Source: CAWELS01 sp964468205
GTDB taxonomy: Bacteria > Acidobacteriota > Terriglobia > Bryobacterales > Bryobacteraceae
Assembly (NCBI GenBank): GCA_964468205.1
Contig: CAYXVG010000040.1
Location: 6,134 to 70,133 of the forward strand
Direction: 5' to 3'
Length of the DNA: 64,000 nt
The position numbers were made by a program, and so were the translations under genes. Every line of letters begins with the position of its first letter. The first letter of the stretch is position 1. The notes under the pieces are model-generated. The model worked only from the letters and a program-made list of their open reading frames with translations. It searched no databases and was not told the DNA's origin. Positions 8,119-17,995 of the stretch are shown piece by piece.

Positions 8119-11100
8119 TTGAAAGTTCTTCCATTTCTGGTTTTGCTGTCCGCCGTGATACTTGGGGCGTCCGAGCACCGAGGGGTTGTTTCCTCGAAGG
8201 GCCTACCCATTCCGGGGGCGACGGTGAAGGCGACGCTTGGCGAGGAACTCGTGACGGCCTACACCGACGAACAGGGCGCCTATACGCTGTCCAACCTTAA
8301 AGAAGGTAATTGGCGGATGGAGGTGGAGATGTTCGGCTTCGAAGGGAAATCCCGTATTGTCGGTGTGCCGTCCGCGGAGCCGGCGACCTGGGAGCTGGAG
8401 GTCGCGCAGCCGCGTTTGGAGACGGTTCCGGCGGATAACAGAGCGGAGAGCGAGGGACAAGGCCGGCTTGCCGTCAACAGGATGACGGAGGCGGAGATCC
8501 TGGCGAGATTGGAGGGGGCTGAGTTCGGCGGCGCGGCGGCGATAGAATCGCTGCAGCAAGATGCCAGCGAGTCCTACCTAGTGAGCGGGAGCGTCAGTAG
8601 CGGTCTTCAGTTGAATCAGCAGATCGGTGCGATGTTTGGCCGGGGGATGCGTCCGGATGGCGGTTTTGAAGACGGCGCGCCGGCGGGAACACCCTCAATA
8701 TTTGGCGGAGCCCAGGAGACACAGGCCGCCGTCGAACCGGGTGGCCCGGGTGGAATGCGCGGGGCTGGCGAACCTGGCGGCGGTTCCGGCGGGCCGGGCG
8801 GCATGGGCGGGCGTTTCGCGGGAAGGCTTGGGGGTGGACCCGGAGCCGGCGGGAGGCCTCGCCCGGAAAGCAGGGAAGGCGATGCATCCGGGCGGGAACG
8901 AGAGCGCCCGGAGTGGATGATGCGCCGCGGGGTGGCCGCGTTCGGAAACCGCCGGAGCGGCGGCCGGCCCGTGATCCGCGGGCGCGTGTTCTTCTCGTTC
9001 AACGATTCCAGTCTCGATGCCCGGCCCTACTCCATCAGCGGCCAGCAGATAGCAAAACCGCAGTACTCGAAATACCGCTTCGGGGGCGGCGCGGGAGGGC
9101 AGCTCAGGATTCCCAAGCTTCTCGAGAGTCCGGGCACTTTCTTCTTTGTCAACTACTCCGGTACGAGAAGCTCCAATCCGTTTGACCGGATTTCGACCGT
9201 GCCGACCGAAGCGGAGCGTGCCGGAGATTTTTCCATGTCCGGCGCGCGGCGGCCCACTACCATCTTCGATCCCGCGGCCGGGCAGCCCTTTCCCGGCAAC
9301 ATCATTCCGGCCGCCCGGATATCGCCCGCCGCGGCGGGGCTGATGGAGTTCATACCGGTGGCGAATCTGTCCGGCGAGGGGGTGCAGAACTACCAATATG
9401 TGACGTCGGTTCCCCGGGACACTGACAACTTCGGGCTGCGAGTGAACCACGGCCTCACCGACCGGGACCGTTTCGCGGGATCGCTTCAACTCCAGCGGCG
9501 TCATTCTGAGGCGGCTCAGCTCTACGGCTTTCACGACGATAGCGATGGCGGGGGCCTCAGCGCCAGCATTAGCTGGACCCGGAATCTTACGCCGAACCTG
9601 ATCAATGCGCTGACCGGGAAGTACAGCTACAACCGGACAGAAACCCTGCCGTACTTCGCATTCGGTCCCGACGTGGCCGGCGAACTCGGCATCGAGGGGA
9701 CGGCCCCAGGAGATCTCAACAACGGCCCGCCGGACCTGACGTTCACGAACTTTGGATCGCTCACCAGCGCCAGCCCGCTGCTCCGGAGGGACCAGGCGGC
9801 GAGTTTGGCGGAAGGCATTACGTGGGTGCGCGGCAACCACACTGTAAAGGCGGGCTTCGAGTACCGCCGTAACCAAGTGAATACCATCACCGAGGCGAAC
9901 GGTCGAGGCGTTTACTCGTTCAGCGGGCTGGTTACCAGCGGTTTTGACGGTGGCGGTAACCCCGCTCCGGCCACCGGTTTTGATATGGCTGATTTCGTGT
10001 TGGGCTTTCCGCAGTCGAGCAGCATCCGCTGGGGCAATCCGGACGTGTACTTTCGCGGTTCGAACTATAGCGCGTATGCGGGTGACGACTGGCGAGTAAG
10101 TGGCCGGCTGACGATCAACTTCGGTCTCCGGTATGAGTTCTCCGAGCCGCTGTACGAGAAGTATGGGCGGGTGGCCAATCTCAGCATCGCTCCGGGATTC
10201 GCCGGGGTGGCCGTTGTGACTCCGGAGATTCCAAGCCCCTATTCCGGCGCCTACCCCAAGGCCCTCGTCGACGCCGACGGAGACAACTTCTCGCCCCGCA
10301 TTGGGGTTGCGTGGCGCCCGTGGGCGAAGCGAGGGACACTGATTCGGTCTGGGTATGGCATCTACTACAACGGCTCCATCTACAACAGCATTGCCGGCCG
10401 GCTGGGACAGCAACCGCCGTTCGCCAATACGAATACGTTTTCGACGAGCGTGAACCATCCCCTAACGATCACCGAAGGTCTTCTGGGTTCGCCCGGCGCC
10501 AGCATTACGAATACGTTCGGTGTGGCGCGCGACTACATGGCCGGCTACGCCCAGACCTGGAATTTGAAGGTCCAGCAGAATCTCCCGGCTGCGCTCGTCC
10601 TTGAACTTGGCTATCTCGGTACCAAGGGGACGCGTTTGGACGTGCAGCGCCTGCCGAACCAGGCGCCTCCCGGATCACCGGCCGATTCCGAAGACCGGCG
10701 GCCGATACCCTATGCCGTCGGCTTCATTTGGGACAGTTCAGACGGCAACTCGATCTACCATGCCGGCCAGGTCCGGCTGCTGCGCAGGTTCCGGCGGGGT
10801 CTCGCTTTTCAATCTCTCTACACATGGGGCAAGTCGATTGATAACGTCTCCAGTTACGGAGGAGGCCAGGCAACCGTGGCCCAGGACCCGGTTGACCTGA
10901 CGGCGGAGCGGGGGCTGTCAAGCTTTGACGTCCGGCACTCGTTCGAACTCTCATTTCTGCTCGCCTCGCCGGTCGGCGACGGACCATCAACGATTGTCAT
11001 GGACGGCATGGCGGAGAAGCTGCTTAAAGACTGGAATCTGACCGGCGGCATCACGGCGAACTCCGGGAATCCGTTGACGGCGACAGTTCTCGGCAACCGC

Positions 11101-11463
11101 TCGGATGCCGGCGGAACGGGAGTGGTTGGCAGCAGCCGCGCGAGTGCGACGGGCCTGCCGGTGAACCGTGGCGCCGGATTCTTCAATCCGCTCGCCTTCA
11201 CGACGCCGGAGCCTGGCAATTATGGGAACGCGGGGCGGAACACTATTCCCGGGGCCAGTCTATTCGTGATGAACCTGTCGCTTGGCCGGTCGTTTTCAGT
11301 TGGCGAGCGGCGGCGTTTGGAGTTCCGGGTGAGCGCGAACAACTTGCTGAACAATGTTAGCTACACGCGGTTCGGGACTACGGTGAATGCGAACAACTAC
11401 GGACTCGCCACCGGCGCCGCGGCGATGCGAACGATTACGGGGCAGGTAAGCCTGAGGTTCTAA
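8119..11463 (+). CDS. TonB-dependent receptor with N-terminal carboxypeptidase-regulatory-like domain (Oar type)
   Basis: 1114 residues. A signal peptide (residues 1-17) is followed by a CarboxypepD_reg-like beta-sandwich (about 20-85, GVVSSKGLPIPGATVKAT). A Gly/Pro/Arg-rich low-complexity segment spans about residues 190-275. The rest is a beta-barrel region with Tyr/Asn/Gly-rich strands and a terminal Phe (VSLRF), as usual for outer-membrane receptors. Acidobacteria hold many such proteins, thought to import large substrates. The start is TTG, chosen because GAGAAGG lies upstream and the signal peptide begins there. The stop is followed after one base by the VWFA gene, so the two are an operon. 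The Gly-rich insert is longer than I would expect. Confidence 0.85.
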   Translation: MKVLPFLVLLSAVILGASEHRGVVSSKGLPIPGATVKATLGEELVTAYTDEQGAYTLSNLKEGNWRMEVEMFGFEGKSRIVGVPSAEPATWELEVAQPRLETVPADNRAESEGQGRLAVNRMTEAEILARLEGAEFGGAAAIESLQQDASESYLVSGSVSSGLQLNQQIGAMFGRGMRPDGGFEDGAPAGTPSIFGGAQETQAAVEPGGPGGMRGAGEPGGGSGGPGGMGGRFAGRLGGGPGAGGRPRPESREGDASGRERERPEWMMRRGVAAFGNRRSGGRPVIRGRVFFSFNDSSLDARPYSISGQQIAKPQYSKYRFGGGAGGQLRIPKLLESPGTFFFVNYSGTRSSNPFDRISTVPTEAERAGDFSMSGARRPTTIFDPAAGQPFPGNIIPAARISPAAAGLMEFIPVANLSGEGVQNYQYVTSVPRDTDNFGLRVNHGLTDRDRFAGSLQLQRRHSEAAQLYGFHDDSDGGGLSASISWTRNLTPNLINALTGKYSYNRTETLPYFAFGPDVAGELGIEGTAPGDLNNGPPDLTFTNFGSLTSASPLLRRDQAASLAEGITWVRGNHTVKAGFEYRRNQVNTITEANGRGVYSFSGLVTSGFDGGGNPAPATGFDMADFVLGFPQSSSIRWGNPDVYFRGSNYSAYAGDDWRVSGRLTINFGLRYEFSEPLYEKYGRVANLSIAPGFAGVAVVTPEIPSPYSGAYPKALVDADGDNFSPRIGVAWRPWAKRGTLIRSGYGIYYNGSIYNSIAGRLGQQPPFANTNTFSTSVNHPLTITEGLLGSPGASITNTFGVARDYMAGYAQTWNLKVQQNLPAALVLELGYLGTKGTRLDVQRLPNQAPPGSPADSEDRRPIPYAVGFIWDSSDGNSIYHAGQVRLLRRFRRGLAFQSLYTWGKSIDNVSSYGGGQATVAQDPVDLTAERGLSSFDVRHSFELSFLLASPVGDGPSTIVMDGMAEKLLKDWNLTGGITANSGNPLTATVLGNRSDAGGTGVVGSSRASATGLPVNRGAGFFNPLAFTTPEPGNYGNAGRNTIPGASLFVMNLSLGRSFSVGERRRLEFRVSANNLLNNVSYTRFGTTVNANNYGLATGAAAMRTITGQVSLRF

Positions 11464-11464
11464 A

Positions 11465-13567
11465 ATGAATACACGGACTACTGGAATGCGCGGAGCGGGA
11501 GCGGTTTGCGCACTGCTTGCCTGCGTGCTGGCGCCGGTTCGGGCGCAGGAACTGGAGTCCACCTTCAAATTCGAGGTCACGACGAACCTGGTCATCGTCA
11601 ACGTCGAGGTCAAGGACAGAGACGGCAAACCGGTGGAGGGGCTTTCCGCAGAAGACTTTGAAGTTTTCGAGGATAAGCAGCGGCAACAGATCACGGTATT
11701 CGAGTACCAGCGGCTGGATGGTGGAGATCCGGCGGCAACTCGGCCTGCGTCCACGCCCGCAGGGGGCGGGGCAGTTCAGCGAGAGATTACCCCCTCCCAG
11801 CCCGGTCAGATCCGTTACCGGGACCGCCGCCTCATCGTGCTCTTTTTCGATTTCTCCTCGATGGCGCCGGAAGATCAGATCCGCGCGCGGTCAGCCGCTG
11901 AGAAGTTCCTCGCCGAGAGGATGGGGCCTGCGGATCTCGTCGCCATCATGAGCTTTTCCACCGAGCTGCGGGTTTTGCAGGACTTCACGGCAGACCGCGA
12001 CCGGTTGAGCGCGGTGATGAATGCGTTCCGGATCGGAGAAACGAGCGACCTTGCCGAGATCGCCTATGCGGGCGAGGAAGAGGCCGAAGACACGGGCGCA
12101 GCCTTCACCGCCGACGAGACGGAATTCAACATTTTTAATACCGACCGGAAGCTGACAGCGCTCGAGGATGCGGCGCGGATGCTTGCTTCGCTGCCCGAGA
12201 AGAAAGCGCTGGTCTACTTTTCGAGCGGCGTTGGCAAGACCGGCGTCGAGAACCAATCGCAACTCCGCTCCACCGTGAATGCGGCGGTGAAGGCCAACGT
12301 GGCCTTCTATCCTGTCGACGCCCGTGGCCTGGTGGCTGAGGCGCCGCTGGGCGATGCGCGTTCGGCGGGGACGAGTGGATCCGGCATGTACTCCGGACGG
12401 TCACAACGCCAGCGCGCCGCCCGCTTCCACGATCAGCAGGAGACGCTCTACACACTCGCGGCCGACACGGGCGGCAAGGCTCTGCTGGACAACAACGATC
12501 TTGCGCTTGGAATCGCTCAGGCCCAGGAGGGGATTTCAAGCTACTACATCCTTGGGTACTACAGCACCAATCCCGCCGAAGACGGCAAGTACCGGCGGAT
12601 CGAGGTCAAGGTTGGATCGGTCAACAGGGCGAGGCTCGACTACCGTTCCGGTTACTTTGCCGCCAAGCGGTTTGAAAACTTCACGGAGTCCGACAAGGAG
12701 CGGCAACTCGAAGAGGCCCTGCTGCTCGAGGATCCGATCACGGATCTTAGCCTTGCCCTGGAGGTCAACTATTTTCTTCGGGCCCAGGGGCGCTATATCG
12801 TTCCAGTGGCGGTGAAGATCCCGGGTTCCGAAATCCAAACAACCCAGAAGAAGGACCGGGAGAAAACGCGTCTGGACTTCATCGGCGAGGTGCGCGGCCG
12901 GCGCGGCGTCATCATGGGCAGTGTCCGGGACTACATCGAGGTGACGGTTTCCGAAGAGACCGGAAAGCTGGCCCGGCGTCAGCTTCAGTACGACACCGCT
13001 TTTACTTTGCCTCCGGGGCCCTACACAATCAAGTTCCTGGTCCGGGAGAACCAAACGGGCAAGATAGGTACGTTCGAAACAGGTTTCACCGTGCCGGGCA
13101 TCGGCCAGAACGACCCGTATTTGCCGTTAAGCTCCATTGTGTGGGCGAACCAGCGAGAACCACTGGACGGGGCGGTCGGAGCGGCGGAAAAGAAGAAGAA
13201 GCTGATCAAGGATCATCCGCTGGTCCGGGACGGCGAGAAGCTGATTCCGAGCATCACGAAGGTCTTTCGCAAGGACCAGGATTTGTTCGTCTTTTTCGAA
13301 GTGTATGGGGCGGGCACGGGACGGTCCGCCCGGGCTCCGAGCCTGGCCGCCAGCGTGAGCTTCTTCCGGAACGGCGTGAAAGCGTTTGAATCGGAAGCGG
13401 TGCGTCTCGATGAGCCGGTGGGCACGAAGGGAAAACTGCTGCCGGTCGAGTTTCGAATTCCCCTCCGGCAACTCGACAGCGGGCGCTATCTGTGCCAACT
13501 GAATGTGATTGATGAGATCGGGCAGAAGTTCGCGTTCCGCCGAACGCCGCTAGTGGTATTACCGTGA
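11465..13567 (+). CDS. VWFA-related acidobacterial domain protein
   Basis: 700 residues with a signal peptide ending at about ALLACVLAPVRAQ. Residues 35-80 form a strand-rich domain (VNVEVKDRDGKPVEGLSAEDF) typical of the start of VWFA-related acidobacterial proteins; a von Willebrand A-like fold follows (about 115-395) with a metal-site-like DFSS motif near residue 126 and YYILGYYSTN at its end. The C-terminal third is beta-rich. A 'DFSS' rather than strict DxSxS suggests a degenerate metal site. The gene starts two bases after the stop of the TonB receptor and probably works with it at the cell envelope; the precise role is unknown for the family. Confidence 0.85.
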   Translation: MNTRTTGMRGAGAVCALLACVLAPVRAQELESTFKFEVTTNLVIVNVEVKDRDGKPVEGLSAEDFEVFEDKQRQQITVFEYQRLDGGDPAATRPASTPAGGGAVQREITPSQPGQIRYRDRRLIVLFFDFSSMAPEDQIRARSAAEKFLAERMGPADLVAIMSFSTELRVLQDFTADRDRLSAVMNAFRIGETSDLAEIAYAGEEEAEDTGAAFTADETEFNIFNTDRKLTALEDAARMLASLPEKKALVYFSSGVGKTGVENQSQLRSTVNAAVKANVAFYPVDARGLVAEAPLGDARSAGTSGSGMYSGRSQRQRAARFHDQQETLYTLAADTGGKALLDNNDLALGIAQAQEGISSYYILGYYSTNPAEDGKYRRIEVKVGSVNRARLDYRSGYFAAKRFENFTESDKERQLEEALLLEDPITDLSLALEVNYFLRAQGRYIVPVAVKIPGSEIQTTQKKDREKTRLDFIGEVRGRRGVIMGSVRDYIEVTVSEETGKLARRQLQYDTAFTLPPGPYTIKFLVRENQTGKIGTFETGFTVPGIGQNDPYLPLSSIVWANQREPLDGAVGAAEKKKKLIKDHPLVRDGEKLIPSITKVFRKDQDLFVFFEVYGAGTGRSARAPSLAASVSFFRNGVKAFESEAVRLDEPVGTKGKLLPVEFRIPLRQLDSGRYLCQLNVIDEIGQKFAFRRTPLVVLP

Positions 13568-13659
13568 CCGCTTGATCCAAGTCCGGCGCCAGGACCGGGA
13601 AGCGCACAGGTCCGGCGCGAGTCCTCACTCCGGCATTCCGCGTGCAATGCTGAAAGGTA

Positions 13660-15045
13660 ATGTCCGATGCGCTTGCCCGTGTATTGATCGTCGACGACGA
13701 TGAGGACCAGCGAAACACTCTTGCGCGCCTGATCGGAAAGCTCGGTTACCAGACCGGGACGGCGGCTGACGGAGAGGACGCCCTGGCAAAGCTGAGCGAG
13801 TTTCCGGCCGACGTCCTGGTGACGGACATGATGATGCCGCGGCTCGACGGTCCCGGGCTACTGCTCCGGCTGCGGGAGCTAGGCGAAGCTCCGCCGGCCA
13901 TCGTACTTACTGCTTACGGTTCGCTCGAGAAGGCCGTTACGGTGGTGAAGGACCTCGGCGCTTTCTGGTTCATGGAGAAGCCCGTCGATCTTTCGGAGAT
14001 GGCACTCCTGCTGGAGCGCGCTGCCGCGCAGAGCCGGCTCCGGCGGGAGGCGGAATTGCTCCAGCGGCAGTTGCGCTACCATGGCGTGCTCGGCGAGATG
14101 GTGGGCCGGTCGGCGGCAATGCAGCAGGTCTTCGCGCTCGTCCGGCAGGTGGCCGGGCATGGAGCCAGTGTTCTCGTTACTGGCGAGAGCGGCACGGGGA
14201 AGGAACTGGTTGCCCGTTCCGTACACCGTTTCGGCCCCCGGGCCGCGAAGCCCTTCATCGCCATCAACTGCGCCGCGATGCCGGAGTCGCTGATCGAAAG
14301 CGAACTCTTCGGCCACGAAAGGGGAGCGTTCACCGGGGCGGTTTCGGCGCGGCCGGGCTGTTTCGAGCTGGCGGACAAGGGAGTCTTGCTGCTCGACGAA
14401 ATCGGGGAGATGCCCCTCGCGACGCAGGCCAAGCTGCTGCGCGTGCTCGAGGACAGCCGGGTGCGGCGCCTGGGCGCTCGTGAGGAGCGAGAGGTCGATG
14501 TTCAGATCGTCGCCGCTACCAACCGCGATCCCCAGGAGGCGGTCGACAACAAGCAACTCCGCATGGACCTCTTCTACCGTCTCAACGTCATTCAGATCCA
14601 TCTGCCGCCGCTGCGCGACCGGAAGGGGGATATCCCTCTGCTGATCGAGACGCTGCTTGGCCCGCTCAACGAGAAATACAACTGCCGCGTGGCCGACGTT
14701 GCGCCGGATGTGCTCGCCGCGTTCGAGCGCCATTCCTGGCCGGGGAACGTGCGCGAACTACGCAATGTTCTCAGCCGCGGGGTGATCATGGCCGGCGAGG
14801 GAACGCTCGAACTCAGGCACCTCCCGTCACAATTTCTGGCTCCGAGCGTCCCGGCTCCACAGCAGGTGACGGCCGGAGACGGCGTATTCCTCGAAACCGG
14901 AACCACCGTTCGGGACGCCGAACGTGCCCTGATCGAACACACGCTCGACTACACGGACAACAACAAGACCCGCGCCGCGGCCATCCTCGGCATCGGCCTG
15001 AAGACCCTCCACAATAAACTCAAGCTTTACAAGGAGGAAGAATGA
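13660..15045 (+). CDS. Sigma-54-dependent response regulator (NtrC family)
   Basis: 461 residues. The receiver domain (about 6-120) has the acidic pocket VDDDED, phosphoacceptor Asp in VTDMMMPRLDG and the conserved Lys in MEKPVD. The AAA domain (about 145-380) has Walker A GESGTGKE, an intact sigma-54 contact loop GAFTGA, and Walker B LLLDEIGEM. A Fis-type helix-turn-helix closes the protein (NNKTRAAAILGIGLKTLHNKL). It should activate sigma-54 promoters on phosphorylation, most likely by the histidine kinase that follows 37 bp downstream. Confidence 0.93.
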   Translation: MSDALARVLIVDDDEDQRNTLARLIGKLGYQTGTAADGEDALAKLSEFPADVLVTDMMMPRLDGPGLLLRLRELGEAPPAIVLTAYGSLEKAVTVVKDLGAFWFMEKPVDLSEMALLLERAAAQSRLRREAELLQRQLRYHGVLGEMVGRSAAMQQVFALVRQVAGHGASVLVTGESGTGKELVARSVHRFGPRAAKPFIAINCAAMPESLIESELFGHERGAFTGAVSARPGCFELADKGVLLLDEIGEMPLATQAKLLRVLEDSRVRRLGAREEREVDVQIVAATNRDPQEAVDNKQLRMDLFYRLNVIQIHLPPLRDRKGDIPLLIETLLGPLNEKYNCRVADVAPDVLAAFERHSWPGNVRELRNVLSRGVIMAGEGTLELRHLPSQFLAPSVPAPQQVTAGDGVFLETGTTVRDAERALIEHTLDYTDNNKTRAAAILGIGLKTLHNKLKLYKEEE

Positions 15046-15082
15046 GCGGGCCGAGAGCGCGCTGTGGGACCCGAGGGACGGC

Positions 15083-16903
15083 ATGACTCCCAAGGCCCGC
15101 CTCACGCTTTCGATCACGGCCCTCGCCGGGGCGGTCGCACTGGTGCTTTCCGTTGCGTCACTTTTCTGGCTGACCGAGGCTCGGATCCGTGAGGTCTACG
15201 AGGTCGCGCGGGTTTCCGCCGAGTCCGTGAAGACCTACCTGTTGCAGCGGATACCGGAGCGGGCGGTCCTTCCACCCGGCACGGGGGTGGAGGAGGCAAG
15301 GCGGATTTGGCAGAAGTCAGCCCAGGAGGATCTCCAGCTCGAGCGGTTTCTCATCTCTACCGTGGCAGCGTCGCCTGCGCTGGTGGAAGTGCTCATCGCC
15401 ACCGCCGGAGATAAGGTTCTGGCCGCCTCCAACCCGGACCGTTTGGGCGTGGTCGTGCCGCCCGCCAGTGAGCTGGAATCGTGGACCGAACTCCCGCCCT
15501 GGGAGTCATTCCGGCAGATGCTCGGGCCTGCCCGCGACCTTCAGTACACGGTGCCGCTGGCGGCCGGCGGGTCTGCCCAACCGGTCTTTAATGTGCGGGT
15601 TCTCGTATCGACCGCACTCGTCCGGGATGCGGTTCTCCCTCAGTTGGGCAACCTGGCCGCGCTCGGAGCTCTTTCTCTCGTCGCGGCGGCCGCTTTGGCC
15701 GGCATTCTCGCGAGCATTGCCGGCCGACCTCTGGCGCGGGTTTCGGAGTTGATCGACCGGATCTCGCAGGGCGCCGAGGAAAGGGATCTGCCGCCGCCGC
15801 CCGACAGCGAACTCGCCGCTATCCAATCGAAACTGACGCTTCTTGGGGGGCAGGCTCGCGGCGCGGCGAAGGTAGACCAGATGCTCGAGCGGCTGCAAGA
15901 CGCCACTCTGCTGTTCGACGCCTCCGGCAACCTGGTGATGGCTTCCCAAGCCTCGGACCGCTTCCTAGCCTTGCCGCGCTGGGATCTGATCGGCCAGCCG
16001 CTGGCACGGGTTTTCCCGGATTCGGCTCCGCTGGGAGCGCTGCTGCAGACGAGCGTGGCTCTCAGCCGCTCTCTGCGGGACCACAAGTTGGACTGGCCGC
16101 TACCGGACGGGACATTCCTGCCGATCGCGGTTTCCCTCGAAATCTTGACGACTTTTCCCGAACGCCGCCGGCTGGGCTCGGTCATCACGATACGGGACGC
16201 CGCGTCGCACCGCCAAATCGAATCGGAGATCGGCGCCTCCTACCGGCGCGAAGCATTTGGCCGCCTGTTACAAGGCGTGGCTCACGAGATCAAGAATCCG
16301 CTCAATTCCATCTCCACGCACCTCCAAATGCTCGAGTTGGAACTCGCGGATCCAACGGCAGAGACCCGCGCGGAACTCGATACCCTCAAGCGTGAGATAA
16401 AAACGCTGGACCGCATGGTGGTGACGCTGTTGGATTTCACGAGACCGCTTGAGCTGAGACGGCAACCGACAGATCTCGCTGAACTGGCCCGTGAACTAGC
16501 CGGTCTGGTCCGCCCGCAGGCAGAAGCGAAGGGGATCACCGTCTTAATAGAAGCCCCTCCCGGCCCGGTAGAGATCGACGCTGACCGCGCACTCCTCCGG
16601 CAGGCGCTGCTCAATGTGGTCACAAATGCGGTGGAGTGCATGGAGCGGCCCGGCGCCGTTACCCTGGCTGTCGAGGACAGCTCCGGGGAGGGGGTCCTAT
16701 CCATCAGCGACGAAGGCCCGGGCATACCGGAGGAGATTCGCGGGAAGATTTTCAACCTGTACTTCACCACGAAAGGCAAACGCGGTTCTGGTATTGGCCT
16801 CGCCATGACCTACCGCATCACTCAACTACACGACGCCGCCCTTGACGTGGACTCCACCCCGGGCCAGGGAACCACCTTTCGTTTCCGCTTTCCGCGCGGT
16901 TGA
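15083..16903 (+). CDS. Membrane sensor histidine kinase
   Basis: 606 residues. A transmembrane helix at about 7-30, a periplasmic sensor region, a second helix at about 190-215 (LGALSLVAAAALAGIL), a HAMP linker, a PAS-like domain (about 270-380), the HisKA phosphoacceptor (GVAHEIKNPLNS) and a HATPase domain with DEGPGIP and GSGIGLAM. This is an NtrB/AtoS-like kinase and the natural partner of the NtrC-type regulator just upstream. The start ATG follows GAGGGAC. The signal sensed cannot be inferred. Confidence 0.92.
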   Translation: MTPKARLTLSITALAGAVALVLSVASLFWLTEARIREVYEVARVSAESVKTYLLQRIPERAVLPPGTGVEEARRIWQKSAQEDLQLERFLISTVAASPALVEVLIATAGDKVLAASNPDRLGVVVPPASELESWTELPPWESFRQMLGPARDLQYTVPLAAGGSAQPVFNVRVLVSTALVRDAVLPQLGNLAALGALSLVAAAALAGILASIAGRPLARVSELIDRISQGAEERDLPPPPDSELAAIQSKLTLLGGQARGAAKVDQMLERLQDATLLFDASGNLVMASQASDRFLALPRWDLIGQPLARVFPDSAPLGALLQTSVALSRSLRDHKLDWPLPDGTFLPIAVSLEILTTFPERRRLGSVITIRDAASHRQIESEIGASYRREAFGRLLQGVAHEIKNPLNSISTHLQMLELELADPTAETRAELDTLKREIKTLDRMVVTLLDFTRPLELRRQPTDLAELARELAGLVRPQAEAKGITVLIEAPPGPVEIDADRALLRQALLNVVTNAVECMERPGAVTLAVEDSSGEGVLSISDEGPGIPEEIRGKIFNLYFTTKGKRGSGIGLAMTYRITQLHDAALDVDSTPGQGTTFRFRFPRG

Positions 16904-16949
16904 GCCGCGCGGGAGGGCCGGCGTTGCGAAAGTGGATAATTGGAGTAGT

Positions 16950-17777
16950 ATGCCCTTCAACGGAATGCGCGTTCTTTCCCTCGAAAGCCGCCGCGCGGCG
17001 GAGATGGAGACGCTCATCCGGAAGCAGGGCGGTGATCCTTTCGTCGCCCCGTCGATGCGGGAAGCGCCGATCGAGGAAGCCGAATCGGTTTTCACCGCCT
17101 GCCGGCCGCTGTTCCACGGCGACATCGATCTGATGATCTGCCTCACGGGCGTGGGCATTCGCGCATTGGACACGCTGCTAGCGACCCGGTATCCATCGGA
17201 GCTTTTCCGCGAGACCCTGCGCAAGATCCGTATCGTCGCGCGGGGACCGAAGCCCTCGGCTGCGCTCCGCGAGATGCAGGTCCCCATTGAAAGGATCGCT
17301 CCGGAACCTAACACCTGGCGGGAGGTAATGGGCGTACTCGACGATCCTCTGCCGCTACGCGTCGCGGTCCAGGAATACGGGCGCACCAATCCAGAACTGC
17401 TCACCGCGCTCGAACGGCGCGGTGCGAGTGTGACGGCCATTACAATCTACAAGTGGCGGCTTCCAGAAGACACCGGCCCGCTGCGAACGGCGGTGCGGGA
17501 GCTTGCGGCCGGCCAGTTTGATGTCGTGATGTTCACGACGCCCAATCAGGTGATCAATCTGTTGCAGATCGCCGCAGAGGAAGGAGCCGCCGCCTCGCTT
17601 CCCGAGGGGCTCTCGGCGTCGGTGATTGCATCGGTTGGTCCCTCGACCACCGAAATGCTCGCTTCGAAGGGGATCGCCGTTGACATCGAGCCATCGCGGC
17701 CGAAGATGGGATTTTTGGTGCGGGAGACTGCAGAACGCGCGGGCGAGGCGCTGCGCCGGAAGCGGACCGCGGAATGA
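16950..17777 (+). CDS. hemD: Uroporphyrinogen-III synthase
   Basis: 275 residues with the two-lobed HemD pattern: an N-terminal lobe starting MRVLSLESRRAAEM, a linker with VARGPKPSAALRE, a second lobe with EYGRTNPELLTALERRGASV, and the C-terminal SIGPTT-like stretch (ASVGPSTTEML). The enzyme cyclises hydroxymethylbilane to uroporphyrinogen III in haem and sirohaem synthesis. HemD sequences diverge widely, so the call rests on these lobes. I chose ATG 16950, with GGAG just upstream, over a longer frame. Its end overlaps the start of atpZ by four bases (ATGA), so it is co-translated with the F0 genes. Confidence 0.82.
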   Translation: MPFNGMRVLSLESRRAAEMETLIRKQGGDPFVAPSMREAPIEEAESVFTACRPLFHGDIDLMICLTGVGIRALDTLLATRYPSELFRETLRKIRIVARGPKPSAALREMQVPIERIAPEPNTWREVMGVLDDPLPLRVAVQEYGRTNPELLTALERRGASVTAITIYKWRLPEDTGPLRTAVRELAAGQFDVVMFTTPNQVINLLQIAAEEGAAASLPEGLSASVIASVGPSTTEMLASKGIAVDIEPSRPKMGFLVRETAERAGEALRRKRTAE

Positions 17778-17995
17778 ACGAATCAAAGAAAGGCGGAAGC
17801 CCGTGGAGACAAGTCGGCCGATACACGCAGCTTGCGGCGGTGATGCCCGCTTGCGTCGTGGCCGGCTACGCCATCGGCTACTACCTGGACAAGCTCTTCA
17901 ACACATCTTTCCTGTATATTGTTTTCTTACTGCTCGGGATCGCCGCGGGGTTCATCGAACTGATCCGCGAGGTCCAGAAAGACCAGATTGACTGA
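17774..17995 (+). CDS. atpZ: AtpZ/AtpI-type small ATP synthase accessory membrane protein
   Basis: 73 residues with two hydrophobic helices (about 18-38 and 45-62) and the Gly-rich GYAIGYYLDKLF pattern between them, characteristic of the ATPase gene 1/AtpZ family found at the head of F0 operons. These proteins are thought to help c-ring assembly or Mg2+ handling. Overlaps hemD by ATGA and the next gene by eight bases. Confidence 0.85.
   Translation: MNESKKGGSPWRQVGRYTQLAAVMPACVVAGYAIGYYLDKLFNTSFLYIVFLLLGIAAGFIELIREVQKDQID

Noticed and set aside
8695..10458. 587-residue minus-strand open frame opposite the TonB receptor gene
   Set aside because: Low-complexity, Pro/Arg-rich translation with no known motifs and no ribosome site; it is the antisense shadow of a GC-rich gene.
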